A DNA stretch of 64,000 nt from Amycolatopsis arida (GCF_900115565.1 NZ_FOWW01000002.1:297160-361159); one strand, 5' to 3'; counted from the stretch's first letter, positions 46,912 through 56,229 are shown. Program-made: numbers and translations. The notes: generated by a model from the sequence alone, not told the origin.

Positions 46912-47328
46912 GACGCGCCCCCATTCCCTTCCATCTGCTGCTAACCGCACGTCCGCCTCCTCGCTTCCACGCACTCCCCAGGCTGGCGGTGTTGAACGAT
47001 GGGCACCGGCACGACTCGCGATCACCCGGCGCTCGATCATCCGGAACTTCGGCACCCGACCGGCCTGCGCGCGGAGTGGTCCGCCGCCGTCCCCGTACCG
47101 GGTGGACACCACCGACGCCCCCCTGTGCGGCGCCGAATGACATCAATGTGATTACACCCGTGTCATGCGGCCAGGTCAAGCCGAGTCGCAAGTTTGGGGG
47201 ATACTTCGCCGCCCGTGCGCAAGCGGACACGCCGGGAACTTCACAACAGCTGTACGACGGGTGTCACCCAGCCCACCCGCACGGCCCGCCGAACACGATC
47301 GCGTGACCGGAGAGCCGTAAGGAAGACT
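46912..47328. other. 417-base divergent region between whiB2 and the protease gene
   Basis: No gene is supported here. It should hold the promoters of both whiB2 and the site-2 protease gene. The one element I can pick out is the inverted repeat at 47137-47166. Confidence 0.45.
47137..47166. promoter_or_regulatory. Inverted repeat ATGACA-N18-TGTCAT upstream of whiB2
   Basis: Perfect six-base arms at 47137-47142 and 47161-47166 flank an 18-base middle that includes TGTGATTACACC. Read toward whiB2 one arm contains GACAC, the core of WhiA sites known in Streptomyces. A WhiA or other developmental regulator site is a possibility. Confidence 0.4.
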
Positions 47329-48138
47329 GTGGGCGTGCAACGATCCGCAGTGCGTCCCAGTCCCCTGTTCTTCCTCATTCTGGCCGTGACCGCGGTCGGC
47401 GGCATCCTGGCGGCCGTCCAGGCCCCGTTTCCGGTGGTCGACTTCGGCGGTGAGACGCTGCCGATCTCGCTCGACCACCAGCTGCTCGGCACGCTGGGCA
47501 TCGTGCTGCTGGTGATCGGCGGCTGGGCGGCGTCGCTGACCCTGCACGAGTTCGGGCACGCCGTCGTGGCCTACCGCGGCGGCGACCACGAGGTGGCCGC
47601 CAAGGGCTACCTCACGATGGACATCCGCCGCTACACCGACCCGGTGCTGTCCCTCGTGTTGCCGCTGCTGATCCTGGCGATCGGCGGGATCCCGCTGCCC
47701 GGCGGCGCGGTGTGGATCAACCATTGGGCGCTGCGCAACCGGTCGGTGGCGTCCTGGGTGTCGCTCGCCGGCCCGCTGACCAACCTGGCCCTCGGCGCCG
47801 CCCTCACCGCGGTGGTCGTGCTCGTGCCCATGCCGTACGGGCTCGCGGTCGGACTCTCCTACCTGGCGATGCTGCAGATCATCGCGTTCGTGCTGAACAT
47901 CCTGCCGGTGCCCGGCCTGGACGGCTACGGCGCGCTCGAGCCCTACCTGTCGCCGCAGGCCCGCGAGCTGGGCGCGAAGGCCCGCCCGTGGGCGCCGCTG
48001 GTGCTGTTCGCCCTGATCATCGCCGTGCCCACGGTCCGCGAGCTGTTCTTCGACCTCTCCTTCCTGGTCTTCGGCGCCGTGGGCGGCGACGAGCAGGCCG
48101 CGGCGGTCGGGCAGACTGCCTTCATGTTCTGGCGCTGA
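47329..48138 (+). CDS. Site-2 protease family (M50) membrane protein
   Basis: About 269 residues with six or so membrane spans. The zinc site is LTLHEFGHAVVAYRGG (HExxH, about residue 70); the third ligand is in NILPVPGLDGYGALEPYL (NxxPxxxLDG). Members cut transmembrane or membrane-near helices, often anti-sigma factors. No PDZ domain is visible. The GTG at 47329 follows AAGGAAG by three bases; a second GTG two codons later is possible. Its substrate is not evident; the only anti-sigma factor in the window, RshA, is soluble. Confidence 0.87.
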   Translation: MGVQRSAVRPSPLFFLILAVTAVGGILAAVQAPFPVVDFGGETLPISLDHQLLGTLGIVLLVIGGWAASLTLHEFGHAVVAYRGGDHEVAAKGYLTMDIRRYTDPVLSLVLPLLILAIGGIPLPGGAVWINHWALRNRSVASWVSLAGPLTNLALGAALTAVVVLVPMPYGLAVGLSYLAMLQIIAFVLNILPVPGLDGYGALEPYLSPQARELGAKARPWAPLVLFALIIAVPTVRELFFDLSFLVFGAVGGDEQAAAVGQTAFMFWR

Positions 48139-48148
48139 TCAGAGCGGA

Positions 48149-49069
48149 TCAGGAAGCCGGCCCGGACAGCGCGCCCCGCCGCTCCAGCCACCGGCAGGCC
48201 CGCCGGGCCAACCGCTTGAGCGCCGAGCGCTCGCCGAGGTAGTCGGCGAGCATGCCGACCACCGGCAGCATCCCGAACAACCGGTGGTAGAAGCGCCCGC
48301 GCGGCCGCTTCTCCAGCTCGCCGGGGAAGGCCAGCAGGGAACGGCCCAGCCGCCACAGGGTCCGCGCGGCCGCCTTGAGGGTGAGTTTGCCGTGCCGGCG
48401 CTCGGCCTCGGCCACCTCCTCGGTGAGCTGGGCGGTCTCGGCGTCCTCCGCCGCGCGGTCGTGCTCGGCGGCCCTTCCCGCGGCCAGCGCGGGGTCGACG
48501 TCGCGCTGGAACAGCACCCAGGCCAGCAGCCGCACCCGGTCGCCGGTGTCGACCACGCCGTACTCCCCGGCGATGGCGCAGAGCAGCAGCCCCTGGCTGG
48601 CCGCGCCCACGGCGTCCTGGATCGGCAGCCGGTCGGCCAGCACGCCACCGAGGCCGGGCACGGCGGTGAGCAGGGAGGTGAACCGGCCCACCCGGTTGAC
48701 CCACCAGCGGGTGCGCTGATCCGGGGTCATCCGGGTCCACGCCTGGGTGCCCGGCACCCTGACCGCCCTGAGCCGGCGGACCAACCACCACCGCCGCGCG
48801 CGCGGCACCGCGGCGAGCTCGGCCGCGCCGTCCCCGTCCTGGACGCCACCGCTCTCGGCATCCCTCTGCCCGGCACGCCGCCGCCGGGTGGACCGCAGGC
48901 CGAGCGGCTCGGCCTCGCGCAGCGCGTCGAGCAGCGGCCCGGTCGCCCGCACGAAGGGGCGAAGCACCGCCACCACCTGGGCGTCGGAGATCACCTCAGC
49001 CATCCTCGCCTCCTGCGCCTTGCGGGACACCCGCACCCGGTCGGCAGACACGACCAACTTCACGATCAT
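48149..49069 (-). CDS. Uncharacterised Arg-rich protein in the mshB operon
   Basis: About 306 residues. A short beta-like start (MIVKLVVSADRVRVS) is followed by a helical, Arg- and Ala-rich protein with a moderately hydrophobic stretch (FTSLLTAVPGLGGVLADRLPIQDAVGAASQGLLL) and a C-terminal LFGMLPVVGMLADYLGERSALKRL. Both stretches suggest membrane contact. I do not recognise the family. The ATG at 49069 overlaps the stop of the upstream gene by four bases; an ATG at 49003 with a strong AGGAGG-type site is a good alternative. It is the third gene of the mshB operon. Confidence 0.68.
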   Translation of the reverse strand: MIVKLVVSADRVRVSRKAQEARMAEVISDAQVVAVLRPFVRATGPLLDALREAEPLGLRSTRRRRAGQRDAESGGVQDGDGAAELAAVPRARRWWLVRRLRAVRVPGTQAWTRMTPDQRTRWWVNRVGRFTSLLTAVPGLGGVLADRLPIQDAVGAASQGLLLCAIAGEYGVVDTGDRVRLLAWVLFQRDVDPALAAGRAAEHDRAAEDAETAQLTEEVAEAERRHGKLTLKAAARTLWRLGRSLLAFPGELEKRPRGRFYHRLFGMLPVVGMLADYLGERSALKRLARRACRWLERRGALSGPAS

Positions 49070-49482
49070 CGGCCATGCCCGCCTCCTGCCGTCCTGGCGC
49101 GGGCCCTGCCGAGCGTGCCGCCCAGCGCCACCGCCGCCGGGAGCACCCCGCCGGCGAGCAGGAGCAGCGTGCGCCAGTCGGCGAGCAGCACCAGGTCGCC
49201 GCCGGGGCCGAGCAGCCCGACGGACAGCACGGTCACTACCCACACCGCGAGCGGAACAATCGCGGCGCGCGGATGAACCAGCCGCGCGGCCGAGGTGACC
49301 AGCAGCGGCGTGGTCAGCGCCGCCAGCACCACGGTGACCGGGAAGGGCACGTCGCCGAGCCGGGGCAGGATCAGCCCGTCCAGCCGCAGCGGCAGGTAGA
49401 GCAGCTCGAGCGTGGACAGCAGGACGGCGTCGAGCACCAGCAGCGCGAGCAGCGCGAACCGGACGGCACCGGAAGCGGTCAT
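49066..49482 (-). CDS. Small membrane protein in the mshB operon (Rv1171-like)
   Basis: 138 residues with four hydrophobic helices (AVRFALLALLVLDAVLLSTLEL, VTVVLAALTTPLLVTSAARL, AAIVPLAVWVVTVLSVGLL, TLLLLAGGVLPAAVAL) and a basic tail. No motif suggests a function. Its ATG overlaps the mshB stop by four bases and its stop overlaps the next start by four bases, so it is tightly coupled on both sides. M. tuberculosis Rv1171, next to mshB (Rv1170), is the likely counterpart. Confidence 0.8.
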   Translation of the reverse strand: MTASGAVRFALLALLVLDAVLLSTLELLYLPLRLDGLILPRLGDVPFPVTVVLAALTTPLLVTSAARLVHPRAAIVPLAVWVVTVLSVGLLGPGGDLVLLADWRTLLLLAGGVLPAAVALGGTLGRARARTAGGGHGR

Positions 49483-50339
49483 CGGTCGAGGCCGGCGAAG
49501 AGGTCCCGCTCGACGCCCTGCTCGATGTCCCCAGCCCGACCGCGCTCACGTGCGGCGACAACGTAGTACTCGGTGTCCAGCAGCGGCTGGGCGATGCCGT
49601 TGGACAGCGCGAAGCAGGTAGCCGGCTCGGGCACGCTGACCTGGGTGGCGTGCGCCCGCAGCGCGGCGACCTTCGCGTCAAGGTGGGCACCGATGTCGAC
49701 GGCCGTGGTGACCCGTGCGTCCGGCACGGCCGGCAGCTCACCGGCGGCCGGCACCCGGAACGGCACGTCCGGCCGGTCGCGCAGCGCGGCGAGCCCCTCG
49801 GCGAGCGCCGTCGCCGGCTGCACCACGTGGAACACTCGCGGCACGTCGCACTCGTCGGCCGCCGCCATGGTGATCTCGTGGGCGCGGATGTGGTCGGGGT
49901 GGCCGTAGCCGCCGAACTCGTCGTAGGTGACCACCACCTGCGGCCGCACCTCGGCCAGGATCTCGGCGAGCTGCGCGACCTGCTCGGGCTGGGAGCCCTG
50001 GACGAACGCCCGCGGGTGCTCGATGCTCGGCGTGCCGGCCATCCCGGAGTCACGCCACCGGCCGATCCCGCCGAGGTAGCGCTGGTCGGTCACGCCCAGC
50101 GCGGCGCCCGCAGCGGCCAGCTCTCCGGCGCGGTAGCCGCCGAGCTGGTCGGCCTCCGCGGGGCCGAGCCGCGCCAGCTCGGGCGGGATGATCTCGCCCT
50201 CCTCGCCGAGCGTGCAGGTCACCAGCGTCACTCGCACGCCCTCGGCGGCGTACCGCGCGATCGTGCCGCCCGTGGCGATGGTCTCGTCGTCGGGGTGGGC
50301 GTGCACGAGGAGTAGCCTGCGGGATCCTGCGGAGGTCAC
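49479..50339 (-). CDS. mshB: Mycothiol deacetylase MshB
   Basis: 286 residues of the PIG-L/LmbE family. VHAHPDDETIATGGTIARYAA holds the His and Asp zinc ligands (residues 13-17), and the third ligand is in GHPDHIRAHEIT (about residue 142). TLGEEGEIIP is a further family motif. MshB deacetylates GlcNAc-inositol to GlcN-inositol in mycothiol synthesis, the thiol buffer that the SigH system senses indirectly. The strong match in motifs and the neighbour (Rv1171-like) favour MshB over Mca. It heads a three-gene operon. Confidence 0.92.
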   Translation of the reverse strand: MTSAGSRRLLLVHAHPDDETIATGGTIARYAAEGVRVTLVTCTLGEEGEIIPPELARLGPAEADQLGGYRAGELAAAGAALGVTDQRYLGGIGRWRDSGMAGTPSIEHPRAFVQGSQPEQVAQLAEILAEVRPQVVVTYDEFGGYGHPDHIRAHEITMAAADECDVPRVFHVVQPATALAEGLAALRDRPDVPFRVPAAGELPAVPDARVTTAVDIGAHLDAKVAALRAHATQVSVPEPATCFALSNGIAQPLLDTEYYVVAARERGRAGDIEQGVERDLFAGLDR

Positions 50340-50446
50340 GGCTGCAGATTAGTTCCTTCGTCGTGACCACAGCCGGCGGCGCCTCGGTTATCCTCGCGCG
50401 AGTGCCGTCTACCTGCGGTGACGTCTAGTACCCCCACGAAGGGCAT

Positions 50447-52228
50447 GTGGTGAGCACTGAAGCAACAACGGCGAACCTCGCCGGCACGTCGGGTTCCGTC
50501 CTGTCCATCGCCGACCTGCGCATCTCGTTCCGGACCGAGGACGGGATCGTCGACGCGGTCAAGGGCATCGGCTTCGACGTGGCGCCCGGCGAGATCGTCG
50601 CGGTCGTGGGCGAGTCGGGCTCGGGCAAGTCGGTGACCTCGATGTCGGTGCTCGGCCTGCTGCCGAAGACGAGCGACATCGAGGGCGAGCGCCGGCTCGG
50701 CGAGCTCGATCTCGGCCAGATGGCGGACAAGCAGCTGCGCAGGATCCGCGGCAACGAGATCGCGATGATCTTCCAGGAGCCGATGACCGCGCTGAACCCG
50801 GTCTACACGGTGGGCTGGCAGCTGCGCGAGGCGCTGCAGACCCACCAGGACCTGTCCAGGGCCGCCGCGGACAAGCGGGCCGTGGAGCTGCTCGAGATGG
50901 TCGGCATCCCGGACCCGGAGCAGCGGTTCCGGCAGTACCCGCACCAGCTCTCCGGTGGGCTGCGGCAGCGGGTGGTGATCGCCATGGCGATCGCCTGCGA
51001 CCCGAAGGTCATCATCGCCGACGAGCCGACCACCGCGCTGGACGTCACCGTCCAGGCGGAGATCCTCGGCCTGCTGCGCGAGCTGCGCGACCAGCTGAAC
51101 ACCGCCATCGTGCTGATCACCCACGACATGGGCGTGGTGGCCGACCTCGCCGACCGGGTCGTGGTGATGTACCAGGGCGAGATCGTGGAGCAGGCGCCGG
51201 TGCGGGAGCTGTTCGCCAACCCGCGGGAGGAGTACACCCGCAAGCTGCTGGCCGCGGTGCCGGTACTGGGTCAGCGGCCGGAGGGCCGCCGGCTGCTGGA
51301 GGGCGAGGCCCTCGAGCGGGTGGCGGCGGCCAAGGTCGTCGAGGACGTCCGGCTGGACGACGCCGAGCTGGCGGCGCGGCTGGAGGCCGACGCGCCGGCA
51401 CTGGAGATCAAGGACCTGGTGCTGGAGTTCCCCGGCCGGCGCGGGCAGGGTAAGAACCGCGCGGTGGACGGCGTCTCGCTGCACATCGACAAGGGCGAGA
51501 TCCTCGGCCTCGTCGGCGAGTCCGGCTCCGGCAAGTCCACCGTGGGTCGCTGCGCGATCCGGCTGCTCGACCCCACCGAGGGCACCGTGTCGATCGCCGG
51601 CAGGGACATCACCCGGCTCTCACACAAGGAGCTGCGGCCGCTGCGCCGGTACTTCTCCATCGTGTTCCAGGACCCAGCGTCCACTCTGGACCCGAAGATG
51701 ACCATCGGCGAGTCGATCGCCGAGCCGCTGGTGCTGCACAAGGTGCTCTCCTCGGGCAAGGCGCTGGACGAGCGGGTCACGGCGCTGCTGGACAAGGTGG
51801 AGCTGTCCGGCCACTACCGCAACCGCTACCCGCACGAGCTCTCCGGCGGGCAGCGGCAGCGGGTGTCGATCGCCCGCGCGCTGGCGCTCGACCCGAAGCT
51901 GCTCATCGCCGACGAGCCGACCTCGGCGCTGGACGTGTCGGTGCAGGCTCGGGTGCTCGACCTGTTCCTGGACCTGCAGCAGACGCTGCGGTTCGCGTGC
52001 CTGTTCATCAGCCACGACCTGGCGGTGGTCGACCTGCTGGCCGACCGGGTCGCGGTGATGCAGCACGGCAAGCTGGTCGAGGTGGGCACCCGGGACGAGG
52101 TGCTGCACGCGCCGAAGGAGGACTACACCCGGCGGCTGCTGTCCGCGGCGCCGGTGGCCGACCCGATCCTGCAGGCCGAGCGCCGCCGCGCCTGGGAAGC
52201 CGGCCGCCTCGCCCCGGTCGCCGACTGA
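50447..52228 (+). CDS. Fused oligopeptide ABC transporter ATPases (DppD-DppF)
   Basis: 593 residues with two complete ATPases in one chain. First half: Walker A GESGSGKSVT (about residue 50), signature LSGGLRQR, Walker B VIIADEPT. Second half: GESGSGKSTV (about 360), LSGGQRQR, LLIADEPT. The C-terminal half shows the OppF/DppF finger ending EDYTRRLL. It energises uptake of peptides by the permeases encoded on the opposite strand (52319-54281). It is convergent with them and separated by a palindromic element, so ATPase and permease levels are set independently. GTG at 50447 or 50450. Confidence 0.92.
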   Translation: MVSTEATTANLAGTSGSVLSIADLRISFRTEDGIVDAVKGIGFDVAPGEIVAVVGESGSGKSVTSMSVLGLLPKTSDIEGERRLGELDLGQMADKQLRRIRGNEIAMIFQEPMTALNPVYTVGWQLREALQTHQDLSRAAADKRAVELLEMVGIPDPEQRFRQYPHQLSGGLRQRVVIAMAIACDPKVIIADEPTTALDVTVQAEILGLLRELRDQLNTAIVLITHDMGVVADLADRVVVMYQGEIVEQAPVRELFANPREEYTRKLLAAVPVLGQRPEGRRLLEGEALERVAAAKVVEDVRLDDAELAARLEADAPALEIKDLVLEFPGRRGQGKNRAVDGVSLHIDKGEILGLVGESGSGKSTVGRCAIRLLDPTEGTVSIAGRDITRLSHKELRPLRRYFSIVFQDPASTLDPKMTIGESIAEPLVLHKVLSSGKALDERVTALLDKVELSGHYRNRYPHELSGGQRQRVSIARALALDPKLLIADEPTSALDVSVQARVLDLFLDLQQTLRFACLFISHDLAVVDLLADRVAVMQHGKLVEVGTRDEVLHAPKEDYTRRLLSAAPVADPILQAERRRAWEAGRLAPVAD

Positions 52229-52248
52229 ACCACACTCCGGCCGGACCT

Positions 52249-52302
52249 GCCATGAAGGCCACCTTCATCGCGTTGAGCGCGATGAAGGTGGCCTTCATGG
52301 CG
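52249..52302. repeat. 54-base palindromic element, copy B (reference copy)
   Basis: ATGAAGGCCACCTTCAT and its exact reverse complement ATGAAGGTGGCCTTCAT face each other across 13 bases. Each arm is itself nearly palindromic (ATGAAGG-CCA-CCTTCAT), so the element can fold as one long or two short hairpins. It lies between the convergent ATPase and permease genes and could terminate both. Confidence 0.8.
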
Positions 52303-52318
52303 TTCACCCGGGTAAGCG

Positions 52319-53257
52319 TCAGGCCTTCATGCGGCGCTGGCGCGGGTCGAAGGCGTCCCGCAGGCCGTCACCGATGAAGTTGATGGTCAGCGAGATCAGC
52401 ACCAGCACGAGGAACGGGCCCCAGAACAACGCGGGCCGTTCGTAGAGCTGGGCGTAGTTCTCCTCGATGATCCGGCCGAGCGAGGTGTCCGGCAGCTGCA
52501 CGCCGAGGCCGATGAACGACAGCGCCGCCTCGGCCAGCACGGCCTGCGCCACCGCGAGCGTGGCGTTCACCGTGATGCTGCCGACCATGTTCGGCACCAG
52601 GTGCTTGAAGATGATCCGCCCGGTGCCGGCGCCGGCGGCGCGGGCCGCCTCGATGAACTCCCGCTGCGACAGCGACATCGTCTCGGCACGGGTGATCCTG
52701 GCGATCTGCATCCAGGCGAACGAGGCCAGCACCAGCGCCACCACGTACCAGCTCCCGCTGAACACCTTGACCAGGATGGCCGCCGCGGCGATCTGCGGGA
52801 CGATCAGGAACAGGTCGGTGAGCCGGGAGACGGCCGAGTCGGTGGTGCCGCGCAGGTAGCCGGCCAGCGCGCCGAACACCACGCCGACCAGCGTCGCCAG
52901 GACCGACACGGTGAGCGCGATCGCCAGCGAGTACTGGGTGCCGCGCAACACCTGGGCCACCATGTCCTTGCCCACCTGCGTGGTGCCCAGCGGATGCTCG
53001 GCCGAGGGCGGCAGGAAGCCGCCGACCGTCTCCTCGTGGCTGTACGGCCAGAACAACGGCAGGAGCACGACCGCGAGCACGAGCAGCACCAGTACGCCGA
53101 GGCTGCCCATCGCCAGCTTGTGGTGCAGGAACTTGCGCAGGACGAGCTGGCCCTGGCTGCGCGGCTTCGGCAGCGCCTTCTCGGGGGTCTCATCGTCCGG
53201 TCCCGCCGGGTGGCCGCTGCTGGTGGCCCCGGCGAGCAACGAGTTCATGTCAGCCAA
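52319..53257 (-). CDS. Oligopeptide ABC permease (DppC/OppC)
   Basis: 312 residues. A cytoplasmic N-terminus and LGVLVLLVLAVVLLPLFW (first span) precede the OppC-type domain, with HPLGTTQVGKDMVAQVL before span 2 and the EAA loop FIEAARAAGAGTGRIIFKHLVPN (about residue 210). Five or six spans complete the fold. It pairs with the OppB-type protein to form the pore. The TTG at 53257 has GAGG seven bases upstream and overlaps the oppB stop; an ATG at 53248 is the alternative. The peptide length preference is not evident. Confidence 0.92.
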   Translation of the reverse strand: MADMNSLLAGATSSGHPAGPDDETPEKALPKPRSQGQLVLRKFLHHKLAMGSLGVLVLLVLAVVLLPLFWPYSHEETVGGFLPPSAEHPLGTTQVGKDMVAQVLRGTQYSLAIALTVSVLATLVGVVFGALAGYLRGTTDSAVSRLTDLFLIVPQIAAAAILVKVFSGSWYVVALVLASFAWMQIARITRAETMSLSQREFIEAARAAGAGTGRIIFKHLVPNMVGSITVNATLAVAQAVLAEAALSFIGLGVQLPDTSLGRIIEENYAQLYERPALFWGPFLVLVLISLTINFIGDGLRDAFDPRQRRMKA

Positions 53258-54281
53258 CGCGAATCCTCGGGTCCAGGATGCCGTACATCAGGTCGGCGAT
53301 CAGGTTGAAGGTCACCACGGTCACGGCCACGAGCACGATCCAGCCCATCATCACCTGGGGGTCGTTCTTGCTCACCGCCTCGACCAGGATCGTGCCCATC
53401 CCGTTCCAGTTGAACACCCGCTCGGTGATCACCGCGCCGGTGAGCACCGCGGCGAAGTTCACCGAGAACAGGGTGGTCACCGGGATCAACGCGTTGCGGA
53501 ACGCGTGCCGGAAGATGACCCGGGACGACGAGAGGCCCTTCGCCCGCGCGGTGCGCACGTAGTCCATGTTCATCGTCTCCAGCATGGACGCGCGCTGGAA
53601 GCGGCTGTACGCGGCGAAGCTGATGGCCGCGATGGCCAGCGTCGGCAGCAGGTAGGCGCCGACGTAGTTGACGACGAACTCGCCGACGCCGTCGGCACGC
53701 AGGTTCTCCGGGCTGGTGGTGCGCAGCCAGGGGTTGCCCAGCCAGTCGCTCAGCCCGAGGTCGCGCACCACGCTGTTCAGCTCGATCGCGTAGAACTTGA
53801 GCACGATCGCCACGCAGAAGATCGGCATCGAGAACAGCAGGAACGCCAGCGTCGTGGCGATGTAGTCGATGATGGAGTACTGCTTGATGGCGGCCAGCAC
53901 GCCCACCGCCACGCCGAGGACGATCGCGACGATCTCGGCGCCGATGATCAGCTTGAAGGTCACCCAGTAGGCGCTCATCACCTTGGGCTGCACTTCCTGC
54001 ATCGCCGAGCCCTGGGCGATCGAGATGCCCCAGTCCCCGGTCAGGAAGCCGCCCAACCAGTCGAAGTAACGCGGCACGAGCGGCTTGTCCAGCCCCAGCT
54101 CGTGCGCGGTGGCGGCGATCGCCTCCGGGCTCACCCCCGGCAGGCTGTACAGCTCCGCCAGCGGGTCACCGGCACCCGCGACCATCAGGAAGGTCAGGAA
54201 GGTGGCGATGAACAGCAGCGGAAGGAAGATCGCCACTCGGCGAAGTACGTAGAGAACCAGGTTCAACGGTTTGCTCCTCAT
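53250..54281 (-). CDS. Oligopeptide ABC permease (DppB/OppB)
   Basis: 343 residues. Span 1 (RRVAIFLPLLFIATFLTFLM) is followed by the large extracytoplasmic loop and five more spans, with the EAA loop YVRTARAKGLSSSRVIFRHAFRN at about residues 245-268. The ending ILDPRIRV is typical of the family. It is the first permease of a two-gene unit with OppC. A two-tier hairpin separates it from the binding-protein gene upstream, probably lowering permease expression relative to the binding protein. Confidence 0.93.
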   Translation of the reverse strand: MRSKPLNLVLYVLRRVAIFLPLLFIATFLTFLMVAGAGDPLAELYSLPGVSPEAIAATAHELGLDKPLVPRYFDWLGGFLTGDWGISIAQGSAMQEVQPKVMSAYWVTFKLIIGAEIVAIVLGVAVGVLAAIKQYSIIDYIATTLAFLLFSMPIFCVAIVLKFYAIELNSVVRDLGLSDWLGNPWLRTTSPENLRADGVGEFVVNYVGAYLLPTLAIAAISFAAYSRFQRASMLETMNMDYVRTARAKGLSSSRVIFRHAFRNALIPVTTLFSVNFAAVLTGAVITERVFNWNGMGTILVEAVSKNDPQVMMGWIVLVAVTVVTFNLIADLMYGILDPRIRVG

Positions 54282-54356
54282 CCGGGCTCGGGCTGGTGTG
54301 CCGCCCTCACCCGGTCGTCCACCGTAGCGGCGGTCGGCCCACGGTCAACAGCTACC

Positions 54357-54406
54357 TCCGGAGGGGTCCGGCGCCGGGCTGATGGCCCGGCCCGAACCCC
54401 TCCGGA
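54357..54406 (-). terminator. Two-tier hairpin between binding protein and permease genes
   Basis: Outer arms TCCGGAGGGGT / ACCCCTCCGGA (11 pairs) enclose a second hairpin, GCCGGGC / GCCCGGC. It starts about 48 bases after the binding-protein stop. It is likely a partial terminator that sets the usual excess of binding protein. Confidence 0.7.
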
Positions 54407-54453
54407 AGTACGGAATTCCTCGTGTTCTGTTCGGGGGAAGGACGAGCTACGTC

Positions 54454-56229
54454 CTAGCTCGTCCGCTCCCACTCACCCACGTTCCACAGCGCGCCGTTGT
54501 ACGACTGCATGTACACGCGGTCGATACCCCGGAACGCCCACATGGACGGGGTCTGGAACAGCGGCAGCGTCGCGTAGTTGTCCGCGATCGCCTTGTCGGC
54601 CGCCTGGTAGTGCTGGCGCGCCGCGTCCTCGTCGGTCGCCGAGACGGCCTTGTTGAACGCCTCGTCGATCCGCGGGTCGGACAGGCCCTGCCAGTTCTGG
54701 TTGCCGCCGGTGATGTAGATGGCCCGCTGCTCCGCCTTGAACGGCTGCGCCGACCAGCCGAACAGGGCGATGTCGTAGTCGCCCTTGTCGACCCGGCCCT
54801 TGAGGAAGTTCGGGTCGGTGTCGTCGAGGATCTCCATGCCCGCCCGGGTCGCCTGCGCCTGGATGATCTCCACGGTCTGGCTGCGCCGCGCGTTCTGGTT
54901 GTGCGAGATCTGCACCGAGAACCGCTGGCCGTCCTTGGCGTAGATGCCGTCCGGGCCCTTGGTCCAGCCGCCCTCCTCGAGGATCTTGGCGGCCTCCTCG
55001 GCCCCCTTGTTGACCTTGTCGCTGTAGTTGTCCTGGAAGCCGGGCTCACCGTTGAAGAACACGATGCTGTTCAGCGGCTGCGCGTCCTCCTGGACCGGCT
55101 TGAGCAGCTTGTTGACGATCTCCTCCCGGTTGACCACCGCGAAGAACGCCTTGCGGGCGGCGTCGTCGGCGAACAGCCGGTTGAAGTTCAGGTCGAGGTG
55201 CTCGAAGGTCAGCTGCTCCGCCGAACCGTAGACGACCCCCTGCGAGGCCAGGTTCTTCAGCGTCGAGGCCGCCGTCGCGTCCGGCTGGGTGGACGCCATG
55301 ACGTCGATCTCGCCGTTCTGCAATGCCGTGGCCATTGCCTTGGTGTCCGGGAACGGCTTGACGATGACCTTGTTCGGGCCACCCTTGGCGCCGATCCAGT
55401 TCGGGTTCTTCTCCAGCGTCACCGTCTTGGAGTTCTCGTCGAACGCCGTGATCCGATAGGCCGCCGAGCCGGGCATGATGTCCGGCTTGAAGCCCTTCCA
55501 CTGCGTGTTCCAGAACTCGCCGGCCTTGGCCAGCGCGTCGGCGTCCCCGCCCGGCTTGAGGGCCGTGATGTCGGCGATGCCGGTTTGCTCCTCCAGCACG
55601 TGCGCCGGCATGAGCATCTGGTCCATGTACATGCCCTTGTAGTCCAGGTAGGGCTCGCTGAAGGTGTTCTCGAAGGTCAGGTCGTCCTTGCAGACGGCCT
55701 GGTCGACGAGGTCGTAGCCGGTGGTCGACGCCGAGGTGAACGACTCCGCCTTGCCGCTGTGCGACAGCCAGCCGAGGTAGAAGTCGTCGCAGTCCCACGT
55801 GCCGCCGTCGGACCACTGCACGCCCGGCTTGATCTTCCACTCGACGACCTGCGGGTCCTGGGAGGTGACCGTCACCGACTCCATCACGTCGGTGTTGAGC
55901 AGCACCTTGTTGTTGCCGTCGAGCACGAACGGGGCGGCCAGCACCGCGGTGAGCACGTAGTTGTTGTACGAGCTGTGGGTGTCCGGCGTCTTGTTGTTGT
56001 ACGCCGAGTAGCCCTCGTCGATGCCCACGATGGCCTGGTCGAACGACTCGGCCTCGGCGAGCTTGAAGGTGTCGCCCTCCTGGGCCTTGCCCGTCGCCAT
56101 GCTTTTGACATCGGCGCTCGAGCCGGTGTTCGGGTCGCCGCCGTTGTCGCCACCGCCACCGCAGGCGCTCAGCAGGAGCGCGGAACCAGCGACGAGCGAC
56201 AGGGCGGAGACAGCCTTTGATCTCCTCAT
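54454..56229 (-). CDS. Peptide-binding lipoprotein, tandem copy 1
   Basis: 591 residues, solute-binding family 5. The lipobox LLSAC sets the anchor Cys at about residue 23 after a signal peptide. The mature protein has the family features VEWKIKPGVQWSDG, DDFYLGWL, TVTLEKNPNWIG and the ligand-lobe DPNFLKG. It ends LWNVGEWERTS. It captures peptides for the DppB/C-DppDF transporter. The next upstream gene (56544-58313) is a paralogue, very similar throughout and with the same last seven residues. GGAGGGC ten bases upstream supports the ATG. Confidence 0.93.
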   Translation of the reverse strand: MRRSKAVSALSLVAGSALLLSACGGGGDNGGDPNTGSSADVKSMATGKAQEGDTFKLAEAESFDQAIVGIDEGYSAYNNKTPDTHSSYNNYVLTAVLAAPFVLDGNNKVLLNTDVMESVTVTSQDPQVVEWKIKPGVQWSDGGTWDCDDFYLGWLSHSGKAESFTSASTTGYDLVDQAVCKDDLTFENTFSEPYLDYKGMYMDQMLMPAHVLEEQTGIADITALKPGGDADALAKAGEFWNTQWKGFKPDIMPGSAAYRITAFDENSKTVTLEKNPNWIGAKGGPNKVIVKPFPDTKAMATALQNGEIDVMASTQPDATAASTLKNLASQGVVYGSAEQLTFEHLDLNFNRLFADDAARKAFFAVVNREEIVNKLLKPVQEDAQPLNSIVFFNGEPGFQDNYSDKVNKGAEEAAKILEEGGWTKGPDGIYAKDGQRFSVQISHNQNARRSQTVEIIQAQATRAGMEILDDTDPNFLKGRVDKGDYDIALFGWSAQPFKAEQRAIYITGGNQNWQGLSDPRIDEAFNKAVSATDEDAARQHYQAADKAIADNYATLPLFQTPSMWAFRGIDRVYMQSYNGALWNVGEWERTS

